From: Candidatus Poribacteria bacterium
Lineage (GTDB): Bacteria > Poribacteria > WGA-4E > PCPOR2b
Length of the DNA stretch: 64,000 nt
Assembly: GCA_003635265.1 (NCBI GenBank)
Contig: PYIZ01000038.1
Coordinates: forward strand, 24,986 to 88,985
Direction of reading: 5' to 3'
Both the position numbers and the translations under genes were made by a program. The notes under the pieces were generated by a model. It made no database searches and was not told the DNA's origin. It saw nothing but the letters and a program-made list of their open reading frames with translations. Positions 28,174-37,741 of the stretch are shown here, piece by piece. Positions within the stretch are counted from its first letter, which is position 1; every line of letters starts with the position of its first letter.

Positions 28174-29373
28174 TTACTCTTTTGCTGCTTCTTCTCGTTC
28201 GTTTGCAAGCGGGTGCATGATACCGGCACCGGGGGGCCAAACGCCTGGCTCTGCCTTGATCCATTCGCACAATTTCTTGCCGTGCGGTGTCATCGTCTCC
28301 CACATCTCATGGGGCATGACCACCTTGAATCCGTCCTGTGTACGCCAAGGGGCAGCATACTCGACGTTTGGCAGCGCCCTGATCTCTTTAGACAGATTGG
28401 GGGTCGCGCCGTGCCACGCTCGGTTATCGCGGAAGACACCTGCGCCCGCTGGAGCACCAACGAGCGTCGAATGTCGCATCCAATCGGGTTCATCGTCGGT
28501 TATCGGTGGTGGCTGTTGGGCAACATGTGTCCCCGGAATCTGGCGGATGGGACCGTTTTCCCAAGTGAGATCTGCCATCAGGAAGTTGATGGTCACCGTC
28601 GGCGGTGTCATTTCCATAATCATTTTGATTGTCGGCACGTCGAAGTTGCCGGAACTGTCGGTCTCGAACTCAACACCGACCCGTCGTGCCTGCTCAATAC
28701 GCGCTTCGGAGAGGTGCTGCCCGTCCCTACCATCGGAGTGGAGGTGTTGATACTCGATTGCGCCCGGCAGACAGAGATCCCCACCAGATCCCCAAACACG
28801 ATAATCGGAAGAACCGAAGATTTCTGTGACAATGGGGGTGGTCGTCGGCAGGTCAATCATGTGCGTCCAAGCGGGATGGTGGAGCATCTGCCTCGAAGCG
28901 GAACAGGTGCCGTAGCTATATCGGTGTGGCAGCCGTCCGGTCTCGGTCATATATTTTCGCTCTCCCGGACCGGGAGTTTCTAAGATCTGTTTCAGTGCCT
29001 CGGCGCAGCCTGCCCTCCAAGTCTCTAGCTGCTCCGCATTGAGTAGGTCACGCACGACGACGAAACCGTCCCGACGGAAAATCCGAGCGGCACGCTCTAC
29101 CTCGCTCGGATCACAGATTTCGAGACCGCGAATCCCGTTATGTTCTCGTAGGTGTTCCCGTAGCGCCTCAACACCCGGATCATCATACACCCTACGTTTG
29201 GGGGATCGATTGTCCGGCACAGACACCACGCCCCGATTGCGTGCCAAGAGGTTGCCGTACTGGTCTAGTGTCTCATTGGGCGGCGTATTTTCGTCCCACC
29301 CAACCAGCGTTTCCTGATGGACAGTCATGCTGTCTAGTTCTGCTTGTAGTTCCTGTTTTCTTGCTTCGGTCAT
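28174..29373 (-). CDS. PhyH family dioxygenase, long form
   Basis: FRRDGFVVVRDLLNAEQLE, HLHSDGRDG, QIPGTHVAQQPPP, GAGVFRDNRAWHGATPN. Confidence 0.83.
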   Translation of the reverse strand: MTEARKQELQAELDSMTVHQETLVGWDENTPPNETLDQYGNLLARNRGVVSVPDNRSPKRRVYDDPGVEALREHLREHNGIRGLEICDPSEVERAARIFRRDGFVVVRDLLNAEQLETWRAGCAEALKQILETPGPGERKYMTETGRLPHRYSYGTCSASRQMLHHPAWTHMIDLPTTTPIVTEIFGSSDYRVWGSGGDLCLPGAIEYQHLHSDGRDGQHLSEARIEQARRVGVEFETDSSGNFDVPTIKMIMEMTPPTVTINFLMADLTWENGPIRQIPGTHVAQQPPPITDDEPDWMRHSTLVGAPAGAGVFRDNRAWHGATPNLSKEIRALPNVEYAAPWRTQDGFKVVMPHEMWETMTPHGKKLCEWIKAEPGVWPPGAGIMHPLANEREEAAKE

Positions 29374-29400
29374 CGCTAAACCTCCTTCACGCATCACGTT

Positions 29401-30453
29401 TTACGTTTCACAGGCTTCGAGGATAAGTCTCAAAACCTCTTGCTGCTGCAACCAAGTGACGGTATGCGTCTCATACGGCTGTGACGAGCCCGGGTAGGGT
29501 GTAGGGTTCATCGCCACGACAAGCGCGTAGCTGGGAAATACAACCACATAATGTCCGCCTGCGCCCCACGCGGCATACCCCTCTCTTGGCAAATCGTGCC
29601 AGAGTTTGCCCTTCTGATTTGTCCAAAATCCGTGTCCGTACCGCCACATATTCTCAGGACTGTTCGCCAGAATATCGGGTGCGACCCCCGTTGCCTCGCG
29701 TAGCCAACTTTCGGGGATCACGGACTTCCCGTCCCACGTGCCCCAGTTGCACCAGAGCCAACCCAGACGTGCCAACGCTCGCAGACTGGTGAGAATCGCT
29801 GAACCCCACCCGAAGATGTGGAGCCGTGCCTTATCGTGCATCTGTTGGGATCTCGATTCATATTCCCAATCCGCGCCAATCACATCGGCGATCTTCTCCT
29901 TGTAGAGCGGCGAGATCTTCGGCGATTCTTCCGGACGGTTGACGTCATACAACCCATACGCTTTCTCAATGCAATGCGAAAGCACACACATCCCGTTGGT
30001 CTGATAGTTGAACACCTGCCCCGGCGCTTCACCCGGCTTCATATATCCCGACACATTGCAGATCAGATGTCGCAGCGTCATCCCACGATTCGCCTCAAAT
30101 GCCCATCGTCCCTCTTTGGGACCTTCACCCTCCGGCACATCCATCAGTTCAGGATAGTAGTCCACAGCGAGATCGTCGGCGCTTCCGATTTTGCCCTCCT
30201 CAACCGCGATGCCCAGCATACTGGACAGAATAGACTTATTGGCAGAGGCGATGTGAAGCTTTTCGGCACTTGGGATATTATGCGTCCATTCCGCCACGAG
30301 ATAGCCGTGCCGCACAACCGCTATGCGGTATCTGTCATCCGCAAACTTTGAATCGAGCCACACCTTGGCAAGATCCAATTTTTCAGAATCCATCCCCACG
30401 TCGGAAGGGGGAGCGACCTGCCAGTCCGCTTTCGGAAATGTCTTCGCTGTCAT
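29401..30453 (-). CDS. serine hydrolase, beta-lactamase/PBP4-like family
   Basis: HIASANKSILSSMLGIAVEEGKI (SxxK), AWGAGGHYVVVFPSYALVV. Confidence 0.85.
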   Translation of the reverse strand: MTAKTFPKADWQVAPPSDVGMDSEKLDLAKVWLDSKFADDRYRIAVVRHGYLVAEWTHNIPSAEKLHIASANKSILSSMLGIAVEEGKIGSADDLAVDYYPELMDVPEGEGPKEGRWAFEANRGMTLRHLICNVSGYMKPGEAPGQVFNYQTNGMCVLSHCIEKAYGLYDVNRPEESPKISPLYKEKIADVIGADWEYESRSQQMHDKARLHIFGWGSAILTSLRALARLGWLWCNWGTWDGKSVIPESWLREATGVAPDILANSPENMWRYGHGFWTNQKGKLWHDLPREGYAAWGAGGHYVVVFPSYALVVAMNPTPYPGSSQPYETHTVTWLQQQEVLRLILEACET

Positions 30454-30493
30454 AGAACTATACCTTTTTGATTATTGCTGTTCTACCAGTGAA

Positions 30494-31429
30494 CTATCCG
30501 AGTGTGATAACGCCTTTGATATAGCTTGGATCTCCCGCTACAAGCCGTTGCATGAGATCCGGGTACTCCTCCAGCGTCGCCGTGTGCGTGACCAGCGGTT
30601 CGAGATCGAACACGCCGTTGTGTATCATGCGGATAGCGGCTTCAAAGGTGTCACGAATCTTCGATGATGGCGATGAATTGACAACCGTAAACCCGCCCAT
30701 ATGCCACTTGGTCGGATCAAAGGTGGCAGTATCGCCCTTGAGCCATCCGAACAGATTAATCCGTCCGCCCCGCTTGACAATATCGGTAGAAAGGTCCAAC
30801 CCGCCCTGATGACCCGATGTATCGACAACCACGTCAATCTCCCGCGCTTTTAGGTCTGCCGCCAGTTCAGCCGTATCGACTTCAGTCGTGTTATACACCT
30901 CGTCCACGCCAAACTGCTTTGCCACATCCAGACGGTTCTGCACTACATCAATCGCAATCAGTTGGTCAAGTGGGTGGTGCAGCAAACCTTGTGTAATCAG
31001 CAAGCCCATGAACCCACAACCGACGACTGCAACCCGATCGCCGCCTCTGATCTGGCAGTGATCAACGCCCGTGACTGCACAGGACACAGGCTCCACAATC
31101 CACTGTTCATCGGGTTTTGCAGATTCTGGGATCTTGTACAATCGTTCCGCGGACAGATTTCGTACCGTCGCAAATCCGCCACCTGCGACGCGGTCGCCTT
31201 CTTTCACGTCGGTGACTTCAGCACCGATCTTGCTCACATAACCGACCCCTTCGTGTCCGGGCGGTGCCATGGGGTTCATCTTATCGCCCAGTTTGGCTGT
31301 AACCAGATCCCACGAACAGATCCCGCACGCTCCGCCTGTGACCTGCACCTCATTTGCGCCCGGATCGGGCACATCCTGTCCAATGACTTCGATCCGACCA
31401 TCGGACAAATACTGCATTGTTTGACCCAT
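30494..31429 (-). CDS. zinc-dependent alcohol dehydrogenase family (MDR)
   Basis: GHEGVGYVSKIG, VAVVGCGFMGLLITQGLLHHP. Confidence 0.9.
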   Translation of the reverse strand: MGQTMQYLSDGRIEVIGQDVPDPGANEVQVTGGACGICSWDLVTAKLGDKMNPMAPPGHEGVGYVSKIGAEVTDVKEGDRVAGGGFATVRNLSAERLYKIPESAKPDEQWIVEPVSCAVTGVDHCQIRGGDRVAVVGCGFMGLLITQGLLHHPLDQLIAIDVVQNRLDVAKQFGVDEVYNTTEVDTAELAADLKAREIDVVVDTSGHQGGLDLSTDIVKRGGRINLFGWLKGDTATFDPTKWHMGGFTVVNSSPSSKIRDTFEAAIRMIHNGVFDLEPLVTHTATLEEYPDLMQRLVAGDPSYIKGVITLG

Positions 31430-31632
31430 GATTAAACTCCTTCTGTTTTTTTACCCGTTTCCACGCTCCAAAGAGAACTTTTTACAATGAGGGTATCTTA
31501 TCACGATCTTGACTCTTTTTCAAGAATGTATTTCGGAGTTGTAGGGACATTTAGTCTTCCGCTTTTTGACCGATTTCGGAATAATCCAAATCCGCAGGCG
31601 GGGCATCTTGTCCCGCTGTCTGTAGTCAAATC

Positions 31633-31733
31633 TGTAGGTCGAGATTCATATCTCGACATCTTCATACGCTATGATCACACGTTGGGAAACCTATGACCAC
31701 GAAAGACCGTCGATTTTGGAAAATCGACCTACA
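31633..31733. repeat. compound palindrome TGTAGGTCGA..TCGACCTACA with ~50-bp central insert
   Basis: Same outer arms and inner hairpins as 13420-13470 but 50 bp longer at the centre. Confidence 0.85.
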
Positions 31734-31868
31734 ACAGGGCAACCACAAGGGTTGCCCCTACAGGAATCAACCCAATGTAGGGGCAAGTTGAGCGTAGTGA
31801 AACCCCGATTCATCGGGGTCTTGTACCTGCCCAAAACACTTGCGCGAGGATAAGAAAACCGCTCTGAA

Positions 31869-33659
31869 CTATCCGGGCGTGACGTAGGACAGATCCCAAT
31901 CGCCGAGTTTACGTAGCTCCATGCGCAAGGCTGGCAAGTCTGATTCGCCCGACGCTCGCCACGCCTCGATTTCGTCCCTGTGTCCAAGTCGCCGTAGTGC
32001 GTTCCACGTATCGCGACAGTTAGCGCGCCCTGATCCACCTGCACAATCCCAAAAGAACATGTGTTCGACACCGGCGCTATAGACTGTCGTGGCACGTTGC
32101 CGAAACTCCTCCGGCGTCATGTGGCGCGGCATGAGATTCGGGGCTAGCACGCATGACGTCCCACGAACCAGATTAACAAAGTACTCAAGTTGTTGTGGAT
32201 CAGTCCAAGCCGTGACGCTGCTGTCGTAGTTCGGGCCCGATGTATACGGGATGAGTGTGTCCACCAAACCTTCGCCTACCCATGCCGCCAAGTCCATTCC
32301 GTTGATGAGGTTCTCCCTCTCAGTGCCACCGACGATTGCTGATATTTCGATACGTTTGCTCCGCTCCTGTGCGCGTCCCTCTTGGTCCATCGCAGCCCGA
32401 ACCTCCCGCATGAACTCCGTCAGAACGCCTGCCCGATACGATAGCCAGCGTGGATCATGTGCGTCCAACCCGTGCGGGTCGTCGCCGAATTCTCGCTTGA
32501 ACCCCTCCACAACCGGTGGCTCGTACTCCACCAACGGCATTCGGCGGTTGTAGAGCAGGCAGATACCGTCAATCGGGCGCTGCGCCATCTCGCGTAACAG
32601 TGAGATAACGAACTGGCGAACCTCTGGAAAGGTGTATGCCATTCGTGGCGTTTGCCGACCCGTCCGATCTACGCCTCGCCACTCTGGATGTCGCTTGTAG
32701 AAACTACTTCCCGTATTGAAATGGTCCAGCGGCGGCGGGTAATGGAAACCTGCCACCCGGTAACTGGCGTGAAACTGAAGTCCGATCTCGTGTGTATGTT
32801 TGAGCGCAACATCGAATGGATCAATCTCCTGTCCCTCGAACTCGCGCCAGCTTTCCACGTGCAGACGATCTCCACGACGACCAAAATCACCGAGATCAAA
32901 CGTGTACCTCCCTCCAATCTGACTGAAGTATGAGGTCTGGTCGCCACCCCCTGCCTCCCAATACATGCGCGAGAAATCTGTGTCACGATACGGCTCAATC
33001 TCGCGCCTGACATCTTCGGGAGTGGTCAGACGATATTGGTAATGGGGACCGTGGGCGTCATTGTGGGCAAACAACCGCTTGGTATCAGTCTGCTGAACGT
33101 CTGATTGAAACGCACGTGTCTCCCCGCCTGTGAGTGGCACGAGTTTGAAGTAAGCCACTCGCGCAGGTGCACACTCAAACGACCCAGCATTATCACCGGG
33201 TGCCACCCGTGCGCCATTCTGTCCAATCTGCAAACCGTGACCCGTCAAGTCAGTGATCCGCCAAAACATCTCGACGATCTCATGATGGTGCGGTCCACCA
33301 TCGCTCTGCGGCGGCAGCGTGAGGGCTGTGAACGTCTCGTCTCCGCTGCGCTTGAGCAGCACTGCAAGCTGGTGTCCTTCTTCAGAACTCGTAATCGGCA
33401 AAACGCCAACGGACACCGCATACAGACCGCGAAGGTTCAACGGATAGGTGATAGTGGGAGCCGCCGTTTCTGGTCCCGCTAGCAACATGGTGCCGGACAT
33501 CGAATCGATCTCGTAAGTCAACGTCCGCCAGCGACGCAGACGGGGTTCCGTGGCAAGTGCATCTGCGGGGGTGCAGCGATCCAAATCCGTCCGATAGATG
33601 GGCTGTTGGCTCAACCAACTGTCGCTAATTCGGTCAATTGTTTTTGCCTCCATGTACAA
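31869..33659 (-). CDS. putative glycoside hydrolase-like TIM-barrel protein (GHL10-like)
   Basis: GLQFHASYRVAGFHYPPP, RPIDGICLLYNRRMPLVEYEPPVVEGFKREFG, AGVEHMFFWDCAG. Confidence 0.55.
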   Translation of the reverse strand: MYMEAKTIDRISDSWLSQQPIYRTDLDRCTPADALATEPRLRRWRTLTYEIDSMSGTMLLAGPETAAPTITYPLNLRGLYAVSVGVLPITSSEEGHQLAVLLKRSGDETFTALTLPPQSDGGPHHHEIVEMFWRITDLTGHGLQIGQNGARVAPGDNAGSFECAPARVAYFKLVPLTGGETRAFQSDVQQTDTKRLFAHNDAHGPHYQYRLTTPEDVRREIEPYRDTDFSRMYWEAGGGDQTSYFSQIGGRYTFDLGDFGRRGDRLHVESWREFEGQEIDPFDVALKHTHEIGLQFHASYRVAGFHYPPPLDHFNTGSSFYKRHPEWRGVDRTGRQTPRMAYTFPEVRQFVISLLREMAQRPIDGICLLYNRRMPLVEYEPPVVEGFKREFGDDPHGLDAHDPRWLSYRAGVLTEFMREVRAAMDQEGRAQERSKRIEISAIVGGTERENLINGMDLAAWVGEGLVDTLIPYTSGPNYDSSVTAWTDPQQLEYFVNLVRGTSCVLAPNLMPRHMTPEEFRQRATTVYSAGVEHMFFWDCAGGSGRANCRDTWNALRRLGHRDEIEAWRASGESDLPALRMELRKLGDWDLSYVTPG

Positions 33660-33856
33660 CCTCCTAGTTTTAGTTCATTAGTTCATTTTTCATAGAAGTC
33701 GTATTCTGTACCACGATCTGTTAGATTGTGATCCGAACACGCAAGCTAACAGTTTACGCTACAGTAATTCACTAGTTCATTAGTTTACTCACGTTTTACG
33801 TTTCACGTTTCACGTCCCGATTTATCGGGATCCTCGGAACGGGCCATCACATCCTA

Positions 33857-35053
33857 TCACAAGCGGAAGAAACTCCCCGCGATGTGGCGTGCACCGCCGA
33901 AGTTGACCCCATCTTTCTCCATGTAGTAGTAAGCGGTGAAGATACGCCCATCGTCCAGTTCCGTGGCGACGGGGTAACCGAGATCCCAATCACTAGCGTC
34001 CGCCCGGATGATTCCCTCTGCCGACCAAGAATCCCCGTCGTCCTCACTGACGATTAACCCGATTCCAAACGGTGCCTTCCGCCGACCGAATAGCACCACA
34101 ATCCGCCCGTCACGCAGCCGTAGCGACCACGGCGATCGGTAGTGGACACCGTTCCGCCTTGCTTCCTCCCAAATGTACCCCTCACGACGCGCCGCCACCC
34201 ACGGAGACTGTCCCCACGCCACAATCGGCTTCGGTTCGCTCCAACTGTAGCCGCCATCGTCAGAATACGCCATTTGGATCGCATTACGGATGCCCCCGAT
34301 GTTGAGCATATAGCACTGTAACCGTCCGCTCGGCAGCAGCAGCAAGTTCGCGTAGGTCGGTCGTCCCAAACCTGTGGGATCGCGCGTGACTTCCCCTAAA
34401 TACTCCCAAGTCAGACCGTTGTCGTCGGTGCCGTATATCCCCACGAAGTTATCATTGGCACTTGGACCCAATGTCGCTGCTGTCATCTGCGTGCTGTCGG
34501 GAAACTGTACCAAGGGCGCTCCGTCCACATGCACATATCTGAGCGGTGGCGGTGGTGCTACTCGCGTCGGAACGGTCTCCCACGTGTGACCCCGATCGGC
34601 AGAACGGAAGGCAAAGCATTCCAGTGTCGGCTGCCCATCATCATCCGCGGGACCCGTTTGGGGACGAGGGAAGTAGATCGCTGCGTCCGGGCTAGCGAGA
34701 TCAATCTGTTCGCGGGTGATTCCCGGCTCATCCGCCTGCCACAAAATGGCGCGCTTCTCCTCCAAGGGGCGTGAATCGTCCCAGATCTCTACGTCGTTTT
34801 CGTGGGACCAAGTCTGACCGTGATCGTATGATCGCTGAAGCAGAATCTTCGCCCGACCTTTGTAACCGGTCTGACCGTGCCGAATGTTTTCTTTTGTTTG
34901 ATAGGTGGCAGGTGCATGGTGGTGGATTACGACAATTTCGCCGTCCCCGTAATTGTAGATTGGGCACTGGCGGGGATGCCCACAGTAGGTGTTTTTGCTG
35001 TAGCAGAGTTTGATATGGTGCAGGTCTGTCAGTTCTGGCACGACACGGTTCAT
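33857..35053 (-). CDS. sialidase/BNR-repeat-like glycosidase
   Basis: Asp-box-like repeats SDDGGYSWSEPKPI, TDDNGLTWEYLGE, SEDDGDSWSAEGII, RSADRGHTWETV. Confidence 0.83.
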   Translation of the reverse strand: MNRVVPELTDLHHIKLCYSKNTYCGHPRQCPIYNYGDGEIVVIHHHAPATYQTKENIRHGQTGYKGRAKILLQRSYDHGQTWSHENDVEIWDDSRPLEEKRAILWQADEPGITREQIDLASPDAAIYFPRPQTGPADDDGQPTLECFAFRSADRGHTWETVPTRVAPPPPLRYVHVDGAPLVQFPDSTQMTAATLGPSANDNFVGIYGTDDNGLTWEYLGEVTRDPTGLGRPTYANLLLLPSGRLQCYMLNIGGIRNAIQMAYSDDGGYSWSEPKPIVAWGQSPWVAARREGYIWEEARRNGVHYRSPWSLRLRDGRIVVLFGRRKAPFGIGLIVSEDDGDSWSAEGIIRADASDWDLGYPVATELDDGRIFTAYYYMEKDGVNFGGARHIAGSFFRL

Positions 35054-35118
35054 TGTGCCTCCTTTCCTCCAACAGTTTCACTTGGCAGCGAAGTCTGGTA
35101 AAATTGGCATAATTGGTA

Positions 35119-37518
35119 CTACGGAGCAACGGTTATAGTAATGATACCGCTCTGTATATCGGCGTGAGGGAAGCGGGCTTGGACAGCGTGGGAACCTGCG
35201 CGAAGATGCCATCGCGTTGTATAAGGATATGAAACTTTTTGAAAGGGTTCCCCATCCACATACCAAACGATCTCCGGAACAGCAGGGGTAACGTTGGCTC
35301 TGAGTGCAATGCTCTGCAACTGCTGTGGGATATCTGGATGGAATCGAAAAACACTCCCATTAACAGGCTCCTCAATGGCAATGCTGACGAATGGAGATTC
35401 GGTTGAAGTTGCAGGCGGTGGATCGTAGCCGTGCACTGCTCCCCAAGCGGTAAAGCGTGGCGGTAGGACGGCATAGCTCCTGATTTCTACCCGCTCCGGA
35501 GGTGTCGTGGAACCCGCCAATGTTCCTGTTCGTCGGTCAACTGCAAACGATTGGTGGACGCCGCAAGAAGCAGTCGGTTCGGTCCCAAGGGGAAGATATT
35601 CCAAGACAGTTTCGGAGCAAGCCTCAGTTGCAAGTTCTCCCGACAGTGGACAGAGTTTGACCAATTGATAACCCACAGAGCGCCCTGAATCCTGACGTAA
35701 CTGAGGCGGCAGAAACGGTGTTTCGTCCACACCTCGACGTTCCTTGGGGTGCAAAAAAAGTAGAATCTCTTTCACCAACTGCGCTGCATCAAGTCCAGCC
35801 ACCCGCTTCATCCGTTCATGATCCGGGTGCCCGATCCATACACCGACGATGTATTTTGAACTGTAAGCCACCGCCCAAGCATCTCGAAACCCCTGAGATG
35901 TACCGGTTTTCACCGCCACCGGGAAGGGATACTCCAACGGTCCCATGCGAGTGAAAGTGGGCAATCGTGCTAGCGGATCGGAAAGAAAGAGCGTGATCTG
36001 CCGGGCAACGTCTTCAGGAATAATCTGAGCCGGCGTCCCCTCATCGGGGGGTTCAAACCAGTGCAGCTTAAACGCCTTGCCATCGTTACCTAATACGCCA
36101 TACGCGGCGACGAGGTCCTCCAAGGTCACATACAGCCCACCAATCGCCAACCCAAGTCCATAAACGCTGGCAGATCTGTCAGCCTTGGCAAGCCCCAACT
36201 GGTGGAATAGATCGTAGGTCTTTGCTAGCCCGACCGTCTTCAGGACATGAACAGCCGGAACATTGCGGCTATTGGCAAGCGCCTTCCGATAAAGCATCGG
36301 TCCGAGAAACCGCTCATCATAGTTGGCGACACTATACTGACCTCTCGAATGCACCAGATTGAACGGTAGATCCGCTAGCACACTGGCGGGGGAGAACACT
36401 CCCGTTTCCATACCCAAAACATAGATGAAAGGCTTCAGAGTACTACCAGCAGATCGTGGAGTTATGGCATAATCAATCGCACCAGCGAAGTCTGTATCGG
36501 CGTAAAATTCGGAACCCAGATAACTCCGAATGGCACCTGTCTCCCGCTCCGCCACGATAACCGCCATATTGCCCGCACCGCGCTGGCGGAGATGTCCCAT
36601 CGCTTTGCTGGCGACACTATCCACAACCTCCTGAAGCGGAAGGTCTAAACTAGTGACTACCGGTTTCGTATAGGAGGCAGTGCCGTTAACCAAGTCTTGC
36701 AGGCGCAGAATGGCGTGATAGCTGTGGTACGGTCGCGATTCCTTAACGGGGATTTTCAAGGACTTTAGTTGGCGTTGGCTGATTGCAAGGTTCTCTGCAT
36801 TGAGTGTCCCGTTTTTGTGGAGGAGATTGAGAATCAGTTTTGCGCGCTCAAACGCCTTTCGACGCCCCTCAAACTGGTAGAGGTTCATTCTGCCCGGTGC
36901 CCTAGGGAGACTCGCTAACACCGCTGCTTCCGCCCAACTCAGATCTGCCAAAGGTTTCTGGAAATACCGCCTCGCTGCGTAGGCGACGCCGTGGATACGA
37001 TTGCCTTGGGGAACAATTTTCAGGTAGTGCCGCAGCACCTTTTCATGGCCGTACTTTTGGTTTATCCATACCGCTGTCCCCATTTCGCACGCTTTTCTCC
37101 ACAGGGTTCGTTTTCCGGGGCGTTGTAGTCGCGCTACCTGCATAGCAATCGTCGAGGCACCCTGCCGTGGTCGTCCACTGAGGTTATTGACCAACGCCCG
37201 AAGAAGGGAACGGAAATCGACACCAAAATGTTCATAGTACCGCTTGTCTTCGACCGCCAATAGGCACGCAACAATGCGTTCCGGCAAGACCGCTGGCGGG
37301 TCCCAGAAACCGAGCGGCGCGTTCTCGTCAGTGGTTCCCTCCGCCAAAAAGGTGCCGTATCGATCGGTAAAAATCGGTGTCGCCGGTGGTGAAGTCAATT
37401 GGCTTCTACCGTGGACTTCGTGCAACAGCAGCAAAGCGACTCCTGTTATCAGAAGACCCGCGACGACGATGAGACATTTTAAGGCGAGTTTGAGGTGTTT
37501 TGAGAGATTTGATTTCAT
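35119..37518 (-). CDS. pbpC: penicillin-binding protein 1C
   Basis: Transglycosylase motifs EDKRYYEHFGVDFRSLLRA and GASTIAMQVARL; transpeptidase SAGSTLKPFIYVL, KTGTSQGFRDAW; BiPBP_C-like C-terminus. Confidence 0.93.
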   Translation of the reverse strand: MKSNLSKHLKLALKCLIVVAGLLITGVALLLLHEVHGRSQLTSPPATPIFTDRYGTFLAEGTTDENAPLGFWDPPAVLPERIVACLLAVEDKRYYEHFGVDFRSLLRALVNNLSGRPRQGASTIAMQVARLQRPGKRTLWRKACEMGTAVWINQKYGHEKVLRHYLKIVPQGNRIHGVAYAARRYFQKPLADLSWAEAAVLASLPRAPGRMNLYQFEGRRKAFERAKLILNLLHKNGTLNAENLAISQRQLKSLKIPVKESRPYHSYHAILRLQDLVNGTASYTKPVVTSLDLPLQEVVDSVASKAMGHLRQRGAGNMAVIVAERETGAIRSYLGSEFYADTDFAGAIDYAITPRSAGSTLKPFIYVLGMETGVFSPASVLADLPFNLVHSRGQYSVANYDERFLGPMLYRKALANSRNVPAVHVLKTVGLAKTYDLFHQLGLAKADRSASVYGLGLAIGGLYVTLEDLVAAYGVLGNDGKAFKLHWFEPPDEGTPAQIIPEDVARQITLFLSDPLARLPTFTRMGPLEYPFPVAVKTGTSQGFRDAWAVAYSSKYIVGVWIGHPDHERMKRVAGLDAAQLVKEILLFLHPKERRGVDETPFLPPQLRQDSGRSVGYQLVKLCPLSGELATEACSETVLEYLPLGTEPTASCGVHQSFAVDRRTGTLAGSTTPPERVEIRSYAVLPPRFTAWGAVHGYDPPPATSTESPFVSIAIEEPVNGSVFRFHPDIPQQLQSIALRANVTPAVPEIVWYVDGEPFQKVSYPYTTRWHLRAGSHAVQARFPHADIQSGIITITVAP

Positions 37519-37543
37519 TGCCCTGTTTCTTTACGCGAATTAC

Positions 37544-37560
37544 GGCATACGGAGTATGCC
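37544..37560. repeat. GGCATACGGAGTATGCC hairpin
   Basis: Identical 17-mer to 18415. Confidence 0.85.
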
Positions 37561-37741
37561 TACTACCTTATTTTATCACACCTGATTCAAATTGTGTAGA
37601 TGTGCTGATTCTCCGTGTTAGTGCTGGAAATTAAACGGGCCCACACTCTATGAATTTCTACCTTGCCAATATGCCGCGAATCGTATATACTTAACGCTTG
37701 AAAGAATCGTGCCACCCCTCTTCATTCGGAAGGAAGTTTTG

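Noticed and set aside
30962-31435. 157-aa plus-strand ORF
   Set aside because: Antisense shadow of the alcohol dehydrogenase gene.
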